Shown piece after piece: positions 35,754-47,143 of a stretch of 64,000 nucleotides of DNA. Each line of letters starts with the position of its first letter. Position 1 is the stretch's first letter. Both the position numbers and the translations under genes were made by a program. The stretch is from Patellaria atrata CBS 101060 (Eukaryota; Ascomycota; Dothideomycetes; Patellariales; Patellariaceae), in the NCBI GenBank assembly GCA_010093705.1, contig MU006089.1, positions 2,281,561-2,345,560 of the forward strand. Reading direction: 5' to 3'. The notes beneath the pieces are model-generated. The model ran no database searches, had not been told where the DNA came from, and saw nothing but the letters and a program-made list of their open reading frames with translations.

Positions 35754-37568
35754 CTAATACTTCTCGGCCGTATCAGCCTTCGGTTCCACCGACTCACGAT
35801 GCACAGCCGCACCTCCAATCGGTGCCGTAATCTTCAAATTGCCCTCCTCAATATCCTTCTGCAAGACATCCAACCTACTCCCCTTCGGCACGCTCTTCCA
35901 CGCCGGCCGTCCCGAATCAAACACCTCATCCATCTCCTCGAGCGTCTTACCCTTAGTCTCAGGCGCTGTCAAAAATATATGCACGAACGCGGCGCCGTTG
36001 AACGCCGCAAAGATCATGTACATCTTCCAGTTGATGTTCCAGAGGAGCGGGGGCACGGCGAACGCGAGGGCGCAGTTCCAGGCCCAATTGGAGGCGGTGG
36101 AGAGGGATACGGCCTTGGCGCGGATCTTGGAGGGGAAGATTTCCGAGGGGTATGTCCAGGAGGAGGGGCCCCAGGTTGTGGCGAAGGTGGCGACGAAGAG
36201 GTAGGACATTGCGATCACGGCTTTGGAGACGGAGGGGTGGTGGTCCAGGACCCAGGAGATGTCTTTGAGGTTGGGGTCCGTCATCGGGTTTGCGCGGCCG
36301 TAGGCGCCTTGGAGAGAGCCGGAGATGAAGAGCCAGGTCATCATGAAGAAGGAGCCGATGAGCATGGCGGGACGGCGGCCGAAGCGATCGAGGTAGAGGA
36401 TGGCTGGTAGGGTGAGAGCTACGTTGATGATGTATTGAATAGAGGCGGTAAGGAGAGGGCTACCGGTACCGGCAGCTTCCATGATATAGACGATATAGTA
36501 CCTATAAATATGTTAGTTGAATCCCTCATCTGCGGATGTTTTTAGATGGGTATTGAAACTTACATCATGATGTTCATGCCGCACAGTTGGCTCCACATCT
36601 GAATGGACATGCCTAGGACGACACGCTTGAGCATACGAGGTTCTACGAGGGCCGCGAAACTTGACACTGCTTCCTCACGTTCAAATCGAAGAGCTTCCTC
36701 AATTTCCTTGTACTCAGCAAGCACCTTGGGATGATTAATGTCGCCTTTGCCATGAACCGCACCCAAGATTTGAATACTACGAAACGTTAGTTAGGAATAA
36801 AATGGATGTTTTCATAACTTACGATTCCTCCCAGCGATCTTTGCTTGCAAGCCAACGTGGAGAATTGGGTAGAAAGAACATGCCAAAGAATAGTATTAGA
36901 GCTGGTACCATCTGGACTCCCCATGGGATACGGAAAGCTGCAGTGCTCTGGTTTGGGTCCTTGGGTCCTCCACCGATAAAAGAAGCTCCATACTGGATAA
37001 AGTATTGGATTAAGATACCCCAAGTGATTGCCCACTGTTGTAGAGAAACTACACGACCACGAATTTCCTTAGGGGCGATTTCGGCTTGATAAACAGGAAC
37101 AACGGATGAGCAGATGCCAACGCAAAATCCAGCAACGATACGGCCAACGACAAGAAGAGCCACTCCATTAGAAGCTGTTTGGAGACTATATAAATCGTCA
37201 GCTTTCCGCAACCTAGATCTAGAGCAAATGGGATTCACATTGATCCAATAACCCAAATTATAGACGCAATCTGGATGGCAACTTTACGAGAATATTTGTC
37301 TGCAATGAATGATGAAGCGAGAGCACCGACAAGAGATCCAGCCGGCATGGCGCAAGTGATACCACCTTGTCTATAAGACACAGGATGACCGAAATAGCGC
37401 TTGTATGCCATGGTGCCTAAAACACCGCTCATCGATGAGATATCAAAACCGAACAGACCCCCGCCTATTGGAAACTATCAGTTTTATTCGAACCAAGAGA
37501 GGATTCAGAACCAACATACCTAGCGCGGCGAAGCCGCAAATGGCATAAATATTATTGATCCGATACAT
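35754..37568 (-). CDS. MFS sugar transporter (sugar porter family)
   Basis: Plasma-membrane importer of hexoses or related sugars, by family. Five exons (37520-37568, 37239-37464, 36823-37185, 36564-36776, 35754-36501; introns 46-62 bases) join to 532 residues, normal for 12-helix sugar porters. Motifs in order: GGGLFGFDISSMSG in helix 1, ADKYSRK after helix 2, GRIVAGFCVGICSSVVPVYQAEIAPKEIRGR, the PNSPRWL variant of PESPR at the end of helix 6, DRFGRRP after helix 8, TYPSEIFPSKIRAKA and PETKGKTLEEMDEVF after helix 12. The IQYFIQYGASFIGGGPKDPN segment resembles fungal high-affinity monosaccharide transporters. The exact sugar is not readable. The last exon has higher G+C than the earlier ones. 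Confidence 0.93.
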
Positions 37569-39751
37569 CTTAGCTTTGTTAATCGTAACCAGTTTACTAA
37601 AAGCCTCCAGACTACTCCCTCAAGTGATAGAGGTAACTTGGAACAGATACTTCCAAGTCAACTGGCAGCGAGTAATCGTAAGCTGAGAAGCAGAAGAGCA
37701 AGACAGGGAAGAGGAGCTGTCCATGCTCTTATGTTGCTCAACGTGAAGTGATGGGCAGCCTATGCCCCTTGACCTTGGAAACCCCGCCGATGTTACCCAG
37801 CTGTCTATTGTTCACAAGGTCTGTCTTCGCCGTTGAAGACATAGAGTTCTAACCAGTTAAAGACGGCGTGGAGAGCTCCGGGGTTAGGCCCTGATGGAGT
37901 AATACCTGGGGTGTGCATGGATTGACAGTATGCCACTCATGTATGGAATTAATAAGGCTTTAGAAGCTTCGACCAATGAATATCATTATTGAGTCCAGTC
38001 ACCGTCGGGTGAGAAGGAAAATCCTAACGTACAATAGAATGTAATACAATTCATAGTTAGCTCGATACTGGAATTGAGAATGTCTACGGGTATGGCTAAC
38101 AGAATGATAAAGCTTGAAGGCTACGAAACCAAAGAGACCAAGGTAAAACACACGTAAGAGAAAAGAGCAAGAAAAGAGGTAGAGCAGGTGAAAAGCTGTT
38201 CGGAACGTATACACCGGAGGGAGCATAAAAAGGGAATAGCGCGTGCTGCATGGTTAAATCCCCGCGCAGAATTTGATGAAGCTTTTGGCATTTTGGCAAT
38301 GCTTGCACGGCTTGTCAAAGGTTCGGGGCAAACGCTACCGGGAAGATTTAATCCACTATGAATCTTCTATAAGCATCTTGTAGGGTACGCTTTTCATCAA
38401 GAGCACTCCCACTCATCGCATAGAGCTTTGTCGTGTTAAGGAGTATGATAACCGGATAAATAATAATACTATGCAGTCCACAGAGAGCAAAATCGCCTGT
38501 CAGAGTTGAATGGGCGAAGTATGCGTGAGATCTTGGAATCTCCCATCTGAGAGCCAGCTTCAGTATGAGCCAGAGCTTTCCAATTCAGATGTAGATGGGC
38601 TCTCGATATGGAGCTTATTGGATCTTCGTTATCCAGAGTTCGACAAGGTTTCGACATTCTCGACGCCTTAGATCCTGTTGTAGCCCTGTTACTTCAGTAA
38701 TCAGCATGTGTGCAATGTATCGTGCAGTAGTTGGACTCTTCCAACCCTGACCCTAGAGAACAGCTCACGAATACACCACCTGGAATTCGAGATTCTGGTC
38801 GTGCAGCATGGTGCTGATGATATGTAGACGAGCAGGCCCCGAGTAGGACAGGATGCATTGATCTACATACAGTACAGAATACATGAGTTGGTTGAAGTGA
38901 GGTGGTTAAGAAAAGATAAAAAAGAAGCAGGCTTGAACATTTCGGGCTTCGGGTTGCAAGCGAACGTTGCATCACGAAATGTGGCGTCCCCCAGGTGCGC
39001 CTTTCCCGCCCTCAAGACAACTTTGATCGACATTTGCCGAACCTTCAGCGGGGTGTATTGACACGAGACTTGGTTGGCCGCTTTCCCCGGATTCCTCCCT
39101 AAGACTCCTTACGCTTTGGTCTGATTTGGATGTTGAAATAGTGTGAAGGGGTCTCATGATGTGCGTGTGGGATGGGACCATTATTTCTGAATGATAAAAC
39201 GAACTCTGTTACTCGTGGGACGGGTTCTGGAGAGGGTGCAGAAGAACGATATCCTAGGAAGCATGTGAGAAAGGGTTCACGAATTAGAGATCCGTATCGT
39301 CGGTGCCCGTCTTTCACTCAGCAAGGGATAGTGATGTCGTGTTAAGTGGATCATCTCAGCCTGCGACCAGGCGCTTGGGGAATCATCTTTTGCTCGATCC
39401 AAGATTCCGGATCTATTACATGACTGATATTAAGGTAAAGAGTCCTAGCGATTTCACCATGATAGAGGTTCACATTGGAAACATCCTTCGATGAGGAGCT
39501 GACTAGATAAATGGGCAGCTTGGATATTTGAGATCTTTGCTAAACCCTACGCGGGCTCAAATATCCATCAGTTCCCAATTTTTTTTTTCCACTTCAATTC
39601 TGATATCAAGCTCAAGTTCAAGACAGAGTTTGAGCCTGCCTTGCTGTATTGAGCCTCATAAGCCATAGAGAACACGTCCATATCAACCAATATCATACAC
39701 TAGCTTCTGACTGCTGACGAGACAGCTTGATCACTCTCCTTCGCAGTTGTC
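37569..39751. other. 2.2 kb intergenic region, no gene seen
   Basis: Upstream of the sugar transporter and downstream of TFIIF alpha, both on the minus strand. Only short frames without resemblance to anything I know. A T run lies near 39583. A large carbon-source-responsive promoter for the transporter would fit, but no motif was identified. Confidence 0.5.
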
Positions 39752-42080
39752 TTACGTACCTGTACCACTATTCTTCGGATATAAGTTCTTCGTTGCTTTG
39801 TCAAATCGTGTAGCTGCTTTCACTAAAACGATGAAATCATGCCTCTGCTCGCTGCTCTTGATTCTTGCTTTGAATAAAGTAATTAGCTGGGATAGTGGAA
39901 TGCCTGATGCTGGAACTGCCGCAGCAATTTCCTCGGTCGTTGGAAGAGCTGGAAGAGCTGAAGCTGGTACATGTTAGCGTGCTAATTAAAGAGACGTACT
40001 CCAGATTTCTCCTTCAGAATGAATATTTGAAAAGAATAGAGTAAGCAAGGAAACGACTAGTAAACAAGAGAAAGCATACCTTTGTTCTTAGAAGTCGCCG
40101 AAGCAGCTCCTGGACTTGTAGCTCTACCGGTGTTAATAGTAGGACTACCGGCACGGGAGCCAGTTGGGGAACCAGCAACACTACCGAGCCCTCGAAGTTT
40201 GAGCTTCACACCCTTTCCATCTCCACTCTCCGAATCACTTCCAGAACCATGTCTGCGCTTCAGATCACTGATTTTACTGGATTCCAAGCTGCCCACTGCA
40301 ATCGAAGATTTACGACTCAAGTTCCCAGCTTCAGGCGAGAGCTCACGTGGAGAACCAGCTACACTACCAATAGAAGATTTCTGGTGCTTGTGTTTATGCT
40401 TCTTTCGACTTGACTCATTACCGCTTGCTTCACTTAGATTGGGAGATCCAGGTCGTTTGAGAGACGTGGTTGACTGCGTCTTTCGAGACTGCTCGAGTAG
40501 AGACTTTGGCGGGCGATTGGTAGGCGTATTTGTGCCTTTAGTTGAGGCACCGGAAGCGATGCCTTTCGCTTTGTCTGCAGCTTTGGCCTCTTCCTCCTTT
40601 TTGCTTTCCGCCTGTTTATCTTTATCCTCTTCATTTTCGGAAGAGTCGGAATCACTCTGTTACTAATTAGCAATGTTCAATCTAAATCAATAATGGAGAT
40701 ACAAACCGCAGAGGTATAGGGGTTACTATCACTGTCCGTATCGTAACGCCAATCGTTCTCACGCTTGAGGAGTGCTTTACGGGTTCCCTTTTCAAGCTTC
40801 CTCTTCATACGTGCCTCTTCCTTCATTTGCTCTTCTTCCTTGTCAACATCCTTCTTGTCGTTCAGTCCGAATATGTTCGCTGAGAGCTGTTCTCGCCTGA
40901 TCTTCTCCTCTGCAACCTTTCCCTCTTCATCATCTCCCTCGAATAATGCATTTTCCTCGTCATCTGAAAACTCATCTCCGGCATCAACATCGATATCATC
41001 AGCGTCGATAGCAATATCGCGCTTTTCTTCATCGTCATCGCCCCCTAAGCCAACACCACCAGAGGGCTTCTCGTCCTCATTCGCTCCGGCTCGAGTGAAC
41101 ATTCTCCTCTGTTTGTTGGCAGACAAGTTTTTCGCCTCCTGCATCTTTTCGAATTCATCAGCCTGGACCAACCAGCGATTGTTGCGCTTAAGCTTGGTCA
41201 TTCTCTCGTCCGCTTCATCGGCCGTAACTGTGAGTTTTCTGTACTTCTCTTTGAACCTATACCACTTTTCTACCGGAATCATTCTGAATGTCGCATTCTC
41301 CTGGGTGTGAAGCATAACATGACAGCCCGACAGGTTGGCCTCATACTGGCCGACCCATGTATTCTTGTTGTCAAAATCCTCTAAGTGCCACGGCATAGCT
41401 TCCTCATATCGTAGTTGCGCCGCTTTCTTTGCTGCAGGAGAATCATCCGTGCGGTAAACCTGTTCAGTCTTCTTCAGTTTATTGAAGTTTTGGGGCCGCG
41501 ATTGTTTGCCCGTGGGAGCAATCTGTGCCTGATTTTCCTCCCTAATACGTAGACGTTCTGCTTTGATAGCCTCCTGTTTCTCTCGCTCTTTATCATCTAG
41601 ACCATCATCTTTCATGTCGACATCGACGACAGATGACCCTGCTCCGCTAGGAGGGGCTCTCGGGTCGCGGCGATGTAATCTAACTGGGCGAGTGAAGGTA
41701 CTCTGGTCTGTAGGATCTACCCTCTGTGAAGGGCTTCTCGATTGGAACTTGATGACATGATGACGTAGTCCTTCAAGAAAGGCGCGTTTTGTTGTAACCA
41801 CCGGATAATCGTGAAAAGTTCGCGTGTCTTCTGGTTGTGTATCCGTTTGAGGCGGACCATTGGTTTGTGCGGATGTGGCGTTCGGGCCTGGTCGCGATGG
41901 CAATGGCTGTTTGACTCCACTGTTTTGCTTTGCAGCTGCTCCCGGAATGATGGTTCTCTTAGCCGCTGGTTTACGACTTATTGCCCTCATTGGGTCCGCG
42001 GGTTTAGGTTTCTTGCGTAAAGGTATCTTAGGCGCGCCATTCGGCGTAGAACCGGTGGCGGGAGCCGGGGAAGCACTCAT
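39752..42080 (-). CDS. TFG1: TFIIF alpha subunit (RAP74 / Tfg1)
   Basis: Large subunit of general factor TFIIF, which accompanies RNA polymerase II into the pre-initiation complex. Three exons (40707-42080, 40080-40656, 39752-39957) give 718 residues (yeast 735). The start is taken at the first ATG, 42080 (MSASPAPATG); the frame extends upstream only through a non-ATG codon. The triple-barrel domain that dimerises with TFIIF beta is seen around residues 210-330 (MPWHLEDFDNKNTWVGQYEA, HVMLHTQENATFRMIPVEKWYRF). A highly charged middle region with acidic clusters (DDDEEKRDIAIDADDIDVDA) and basic Ser-rich stretches follows. The last exon encodes the C-terminal winged helix (TEEIAAAVPASGIPLSQLITLF). 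Divergent from the nucleotidyltransferase gene. Confidence 0.93.
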
Positions 42081-43065
42081 CGCTTTGGATGTTGTGAAGG
42101 TGGATTGACTTAGTCGCGGTACGTTGGGCACATACAGACTCCTCTCGAGTTGTAAATAAGGTGATGTCCGGCGCGCTTTTGTTGCAGGATTATTTGTCAC
42201 TTGGGGAAATCAAGTTTGTTGCTCCGATGTGGATGATGGGAGAGAGATGCCCGCGCTCAGGGAGACAAGGACGCAGTGCAGGTGATGAATGAAAAGCAAG
42301 GAAGACAAGCAACGCGCCAAAAGATTAAAGTGTGAATTGAGTGAAAAGAAATGCCTACTGAGTAGGAGGCTTTGTTGTCATTGTCTGACGAAGGTGTGAG
42401 GTGTGGGAGTTGAATGAGGTGTGAATGCAGGCGGTGCCTTTCTAGGTTCTGCCTTCCGCTCTCAGCAGCCGCGCTAGTCCACCGTATGCCAAGGATGCGG
42501 CTCTCCAGGTCGAACTAGTAGATAACTAGACCCAATCGAGTGTGCATCTTGGCGTAAGCACAACCTCCAAGGCTTCCTTTTCAAGTTTGTTCAAGTCTTG
42601 TTTACTTTGCTCGCAACGTTGGACTAATCGTAGCTACAACCCTACCTTATACAACTTGGATTTATTTACTGTCGAATTACAAGTAATTAGAACGGACGTT
42701 CCATTCCTCTAAATCTTCGTTGGTCGAGGTTCAAGTCGCTCTTAAAGCCTCGTGAGGTGCGCGCCAGACGACGTCAACAGTTCACTCTGTAATTGAACTT
42801 TGTGGAAATGATATGAAGCATTAACTTGCCCCTCATACCTTAAATCATCAATCTGCCTACTTAGTATTACTTTAACCTGTTGTACATCAGGAATTGAAGA
42901 AACATAAAATACACGTTAACCTCAAAATCAAAACCATCAGACTCGCGCGTTCTCAAATCGCGCTTACTTATATTCAAGTGTGGTCCTTCTTTTTCACCTC
43001 TCAGATCTCATCTACTACTCTCTTTCCATGTTCATACTACTCGTTGAGGACTAAGTTCCCAAGGT
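42081..43065. promoter_or_regulatory. Divergent intergenic region, TFIIF alpha / nucleotidyltransferase
   Basis: 985 bases between the two start codons. Short frames only. No clear motif recognised; a GA-rich stretch on the TFIIF side (42210-42340) probably belongs to its leader. Confidence 0.4.
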
Positions 43066-45337
43066 ATGGCGAACCCGGGAAGTCAGCAGCCGAGGCTGGA
43101 AGACCAACTTCGGAATATGATTTTAGGAAATTCTGCGATGAACAATTTGAATCATCAGAGTCCAAATAGGAATACAAATGCTCCTGTACACCAGGGGCAC
43201 GCCCAGCGCCCAGTTCCCTCAAGGCAATCAGTAGGCAACAATAGATCAACTCAACACCAAAGCGTTGATAGGACTACAACAACCAGGTCATCAACTGGGC
43301 AGCGAGGTCGTCCTCAGCCTCCAGGTAATAGGCCACCTCAAAGGAATCGTAAAGTTATTCAGAACAGCAATAGCATGCAACCAAGACAAACTAACGCGAA
43401 AAAGCCTGCTCAGAATAACCTTGTCCAGGGCTCAACCCCGACAAGCTTGACTTCGGGACCGCAAGTACGTACCTTACAACGGCCTCAGTCTCATCCTCAA
43501 AGTAGCCCAAACCCCCAACGTAGACTACCCCCGAAGCCCCCAGGATCTTTTCAAAATCAGGGAGCATCTCAAAATGGAGCAACACCGAAACCGCAGCGGC
43601 CCTTCAACCAAAATACTCCTCGTCAAATTCTAAACACAACCCCTCAAATATCTAATATAGAAAGGTTTAGCTCTCAATGCCGACATCTGGATGATCTCCT
43701 CTCGGCGGAGGTACCAAATATTAGGATGACTCCCACAGAACTTGCAGAGAAAGAAGCATTCAGAGCCAAGCTTGAAACTATCTGCCAGAAGGCTATGATG
43801 GAAGCGGGTCATCCCTTGGTAGAAAATGTCCTGTTGAAAGCATTTGGTAGCTTCAGTTCAGGCTTCGCTACTAGACGTTCTGACATGGATCTCGTTATTA
43901 TACCTCTACCCGCAGGAGCTCCTATAGATCAAGAAATCCCCAGATTATTTGAGAAGGCGTTTTTGAAGCTCGGTTACGGTGCGAGACTCCTCATGCGAAC
44001 ACGCGTACCCATCCTGAAAATTTGCGAGCGGCCTACCCCCGAACTCTTAAAGGCATTATACAAAGAAAGTCAAAAGGATGAGACCACTACTTCGCCGGAC
44101 GGAAATAACCCTTTAGCAGAGGAAGAGCTGTCACCCATCACCCAAGAAGACCCCTCGAGACCCGAAGTTCAGCTTAGCAACATGCCCGACGCACTCCGGA
44201 CTATGAATCAGCAAACTAGTGCTGGGATAAAGTTTGGCACAGGCCCAGGGAACTCGAATTCCCACACTACCCCTCACTCGGCCCTTATACCTGTTCAAAA
44301 TGGCGATGACGGATGTTCCAGCAAAGGTACTACACATGCTCAACCGCCAAAATCTTTCAAAGTTCAGAAAGGATGGCTTCGTGAGAAGAAACTAGGTCCA
44401 TTAGATTTCCCTAAAGATGGTGTTGGTATACAATGTGATCTCAATTTCTCTAATGACCTTGCCCTTCATAACACGCTGCTTCTGCGATGTTATTCTCACT
44501 GTGATCCTCGTGTCACACCAATGGTACTGTTTGTCAAGGCATGGGCAAAACGTCGTAAAATTAATCATTCCTACAGTGGTACACTTTCATCATATGGATG
44601 GGTGTTGATGGTCCTTCACTTCCTCATGAACGTTGTCAAGCCTGCTGTCCTTCCTAACTTACAATTACTTTGGCGACCTCATCCGCAGGAGACTCCCACG
44701 GAAGTGATAGCTCGGGAGACCAGTTGCAATGGCTATAACGTTTGCTTTATGAGAAACGAGGACGAATTGATTCGACTCGCGGCACAACGCTCAATCACCA
44801 CCAACGTCGAACCTCTTGGTGTTCTGCTTAGGAACTTCTTTCAGTATTTTACTCACCAAGGTCCCAACGTTATCGGAGGAGGGTTTCGCTGGTCCGCAGA
44901 CGTGTTGTCTCTGCGAACGCCAGGAGGGCTAAGGACTAAGCAAGAAAAAGGATGGACAGGAGCTATGACGACCGTAGTGGACGATGTGAGATGCTTTTTA
45001 TACACAATATCGGGAACAACACTAATGATCTCTTTAGAAAGAAGTGAGGCATCGGTACCTACTCGCTATCGAGGATCCTTTCGAATTGGATCATAATGTC
45101 GCACGAACTGTAACACATCCCGGTATCGTCGCGATTAGAGATGAATTTCGTAGAACTTGGAGGATACTTGAGGCGGTTGGTAACCGTCGAATCCCCGAAG
45201 GAGCTATCTTCGAGGAATTGAATTTAGATGAACCCAAACCTGTCGCTGGGACGAACCCGCAATCCTCAGAGCTTGGAAATACGTCAACTTCCGCATCTAT
45301 TCCCCCAGTTAATATAACCTCTAATCAGGATGCCTAG
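43066..45337 (+). CDS. Cid1-type RNA nucleotidyltransferase (poly(A)/poly(U) polymerase-like)
   Basis: Non-canonical terminal nucleotidyltransferases add A or U tails to RNA for decay or translational control. Two exons (43066-44985, 45038-45337) give 739 residues. Residues 1 to about 195 are Gln/Asn/Pro-rich and disordered. The polymerase-beta-type palm has the helical-turn motif FGSFSSGFATRRSDMDL with metal-binding Asp273 and Asp275. The third aspartate is in GIQCDLNFSNDLALHN (Asp458). It is followed by the PAP-associated region (VLFVKAWAKRRKI, SYSGTLSSYGWVLMVLHFL) and the nucleotide-recognition segment NVEPLGVLLRNFFQYFTH. Between Asp275 and Asp458 lie about 183 residues, against 57 in S. 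pombe Cid1, so a disordered insert of roughly 125 residues (about 335-440) interrupts the palm. The choice between A and U addition cannot be made from sequence alone. Confidence 0.88.
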
Positions 45338-46007
45338 AGCTCATGGTATTCAGCAATAGTATGACCTCCTAACGAAGATGACACTCCCTTCTTTGTCTAA
45401 TGATGAATGGTATAATATGCTGTCTAAAGTCTAAAAGTATGGGTGTAGAGTAGACACAGATACAAACCGACCTCCGTTCAAACTACTGTATTCCCATGTG
45501 ATCTTGATTCCTGCTCGCTAGATTCTACCTTCTGTGTCTGTTCTTGATTTAACTCGATGAACACTCGTACGCCAATATTCTCCCAATGCCGATATCCGAC
45601 TGCGCCCTACACCCAAAACTCTGTCTTTCAATTTATTAAAGCTTCCATTGGCTCTGACACCCAAAACATACCAAAACAAAAGGGTCCTGTTTTCTTATAT
45701 CTCATGTTTTCATTATTTCAGAGAAAAATACAGGTCTCCCGTAATATAACCTTCAAATATTGTATTTCGTAAAATTATGTTCCATTCTCTGGTGAAGATG
45801 CCCAGAATAAATAAAGCCACCAGCTGAAACATACAGACTCAAGCTTCATACGTACCAATGATAAGACAAGGAGCAAAATGTATATTTTCTATCAGGGAAA
45901 CGGACTTCCATATGCATCGTTAGGCTTAAAGCGCGATATATATCTATAGAGGGCAGGCTAGCAACCCTCAATTAACCAAAGCCTCGCTCCTACGGCCGTT
46001 CTACAAT
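45338..46007. other. Intergenic: 3' flank of nucleotidyltransferase and CFEM promoter
   Basis: No gene seen; AT-rich. Both flanking genes read rightwards. Confidence 0.6.
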
Positions 46008-46963
46008 ATGTTTTGGACAAGAGTTCTCCTCCTTGTTGGAGCATCAACGCTCGCGAGATGTCAGTATATCTATTATAATCTTCCAGCATGTGGTGTATGT
46101 TCATAACCCCTTCTCGCACACTTCTATATGCACAACCCCCCTCCACAACTCAGACTAACCCCTCGATAGGTATCATGCGTATCCCTTGCGTTTATCAACG
46201 CGAGCAGGATTGGCTGTAACTCTATCGACACCGCCTGTCTCTGCGCTAGTACAACGTTTACTAGCGCGGTCTTCTCCTGCGTCGACGGTAGCTGCAGTGC
46301 TTCGGATAACCAGAAAACTAGACAGGCGTTCGAGAATGAGTGTGCGGGTGCAAGTGCGTATTCTCTGCATCATATACGCTTGAACACACAAAACTGACCA
46401 TTCTAGGTGTTAGCGAAATTTACACTGCAGACCCAAAATCAACCTCCGAAGTAGCAACCACCCGTTCACGGTCACAGACTACTGATACTGCAGGAGAGAC
46501 ATCTATTCCAATCTTCCCATCGACTGATTCTTCAGAAACTTCCCAGTCTTCCTCGTCTTCGTCTTCGGGCGGCCTCTCCACTGGCGCCAAAATCGGGATC
46601 GGTGTCGCAGTGCCCGTAATTGCTCTCCTTGTCGTGGGTATATTCCTAGCTTACTGGCTTGGCAAACGACGCTCTAAAAAGAATGCTCCTCCCACTGATA
46701 TACCTATGACTGGACCGTCTCCCCAAATGGGACCGCACTTCGGCGGTGGGTTGCAGGAGGTCGACAGTAAGCAAGTCGATGCTGTTAAGCAACCTAGGGT
46801 TGGCGCGGGTGTAGCCGGGAACGTGGGCGTTGGGGTGCACGAGTTAGGAGGGGATCAGAAACTGGGGCAATGGGTGCAGGAGGTGCATGAGGTGCCTAAT
46901 AATGAAACTCCCTATAGACACGGAGGACAGCAGCAGTATGTAGAGCTGAGGGATCACAGTTGA
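46008..46963 (+). CDS. CFEM-domain single-pass membrane protein
   Basis: CFEM domains are fungal extracellular eight-cysteine folds; some bind haem, others act in host interaction or as receptors. Three exons (46008-46094, 46170-46353, 46407-46963) give 275 residues. A signal peptide (MFWTRVLLLVGASTLARC, cleavage near 19) is followed by the CFEM domain (about 26-90). Its eight cysteines lie in PACGVSC, IGC, DTACLC, FSC, GSC and NEC, and the Asp of SIDTACLC occupies the position of the haem-ligand aspartate in Candida haemophores. Next come a Ser/Thr-rich, presumably O-glycosylated stalk (about 95-150), one membrane helix (GIGVAVPVIALLVVGIFLAYWL, about 158-180) and a stop-transfer KRRSKK. A cytosolic tail of about 90 residues follows. 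There is no GPI signal and no seven-helix region, unlike the usual CFEM classes. The tail is Gly/Val/Gln-rich, without a known motif. Confidence 0.88.
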
Positions 46964-47143
46964 ACGACGAAGCAGAAGGGATTAAAAAAAGGCGAAATGA
47001 AACTGAAAACAGAACTTTTGTATATCCTATGCCCTATCCTAATGTGGGCTTTTTTGACTTACCGTAACTCATCGATACATTAGATGATTGCAAGATAATG
47101 CTCACAAATGCCGTTGCGCAACGTGATGTCTACGCCCAACTCC

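Noticed and set aside
35799-36410. 203-codon plus-strand frame
   Set aside because: Antisense to the last exon of the sugar transporter.
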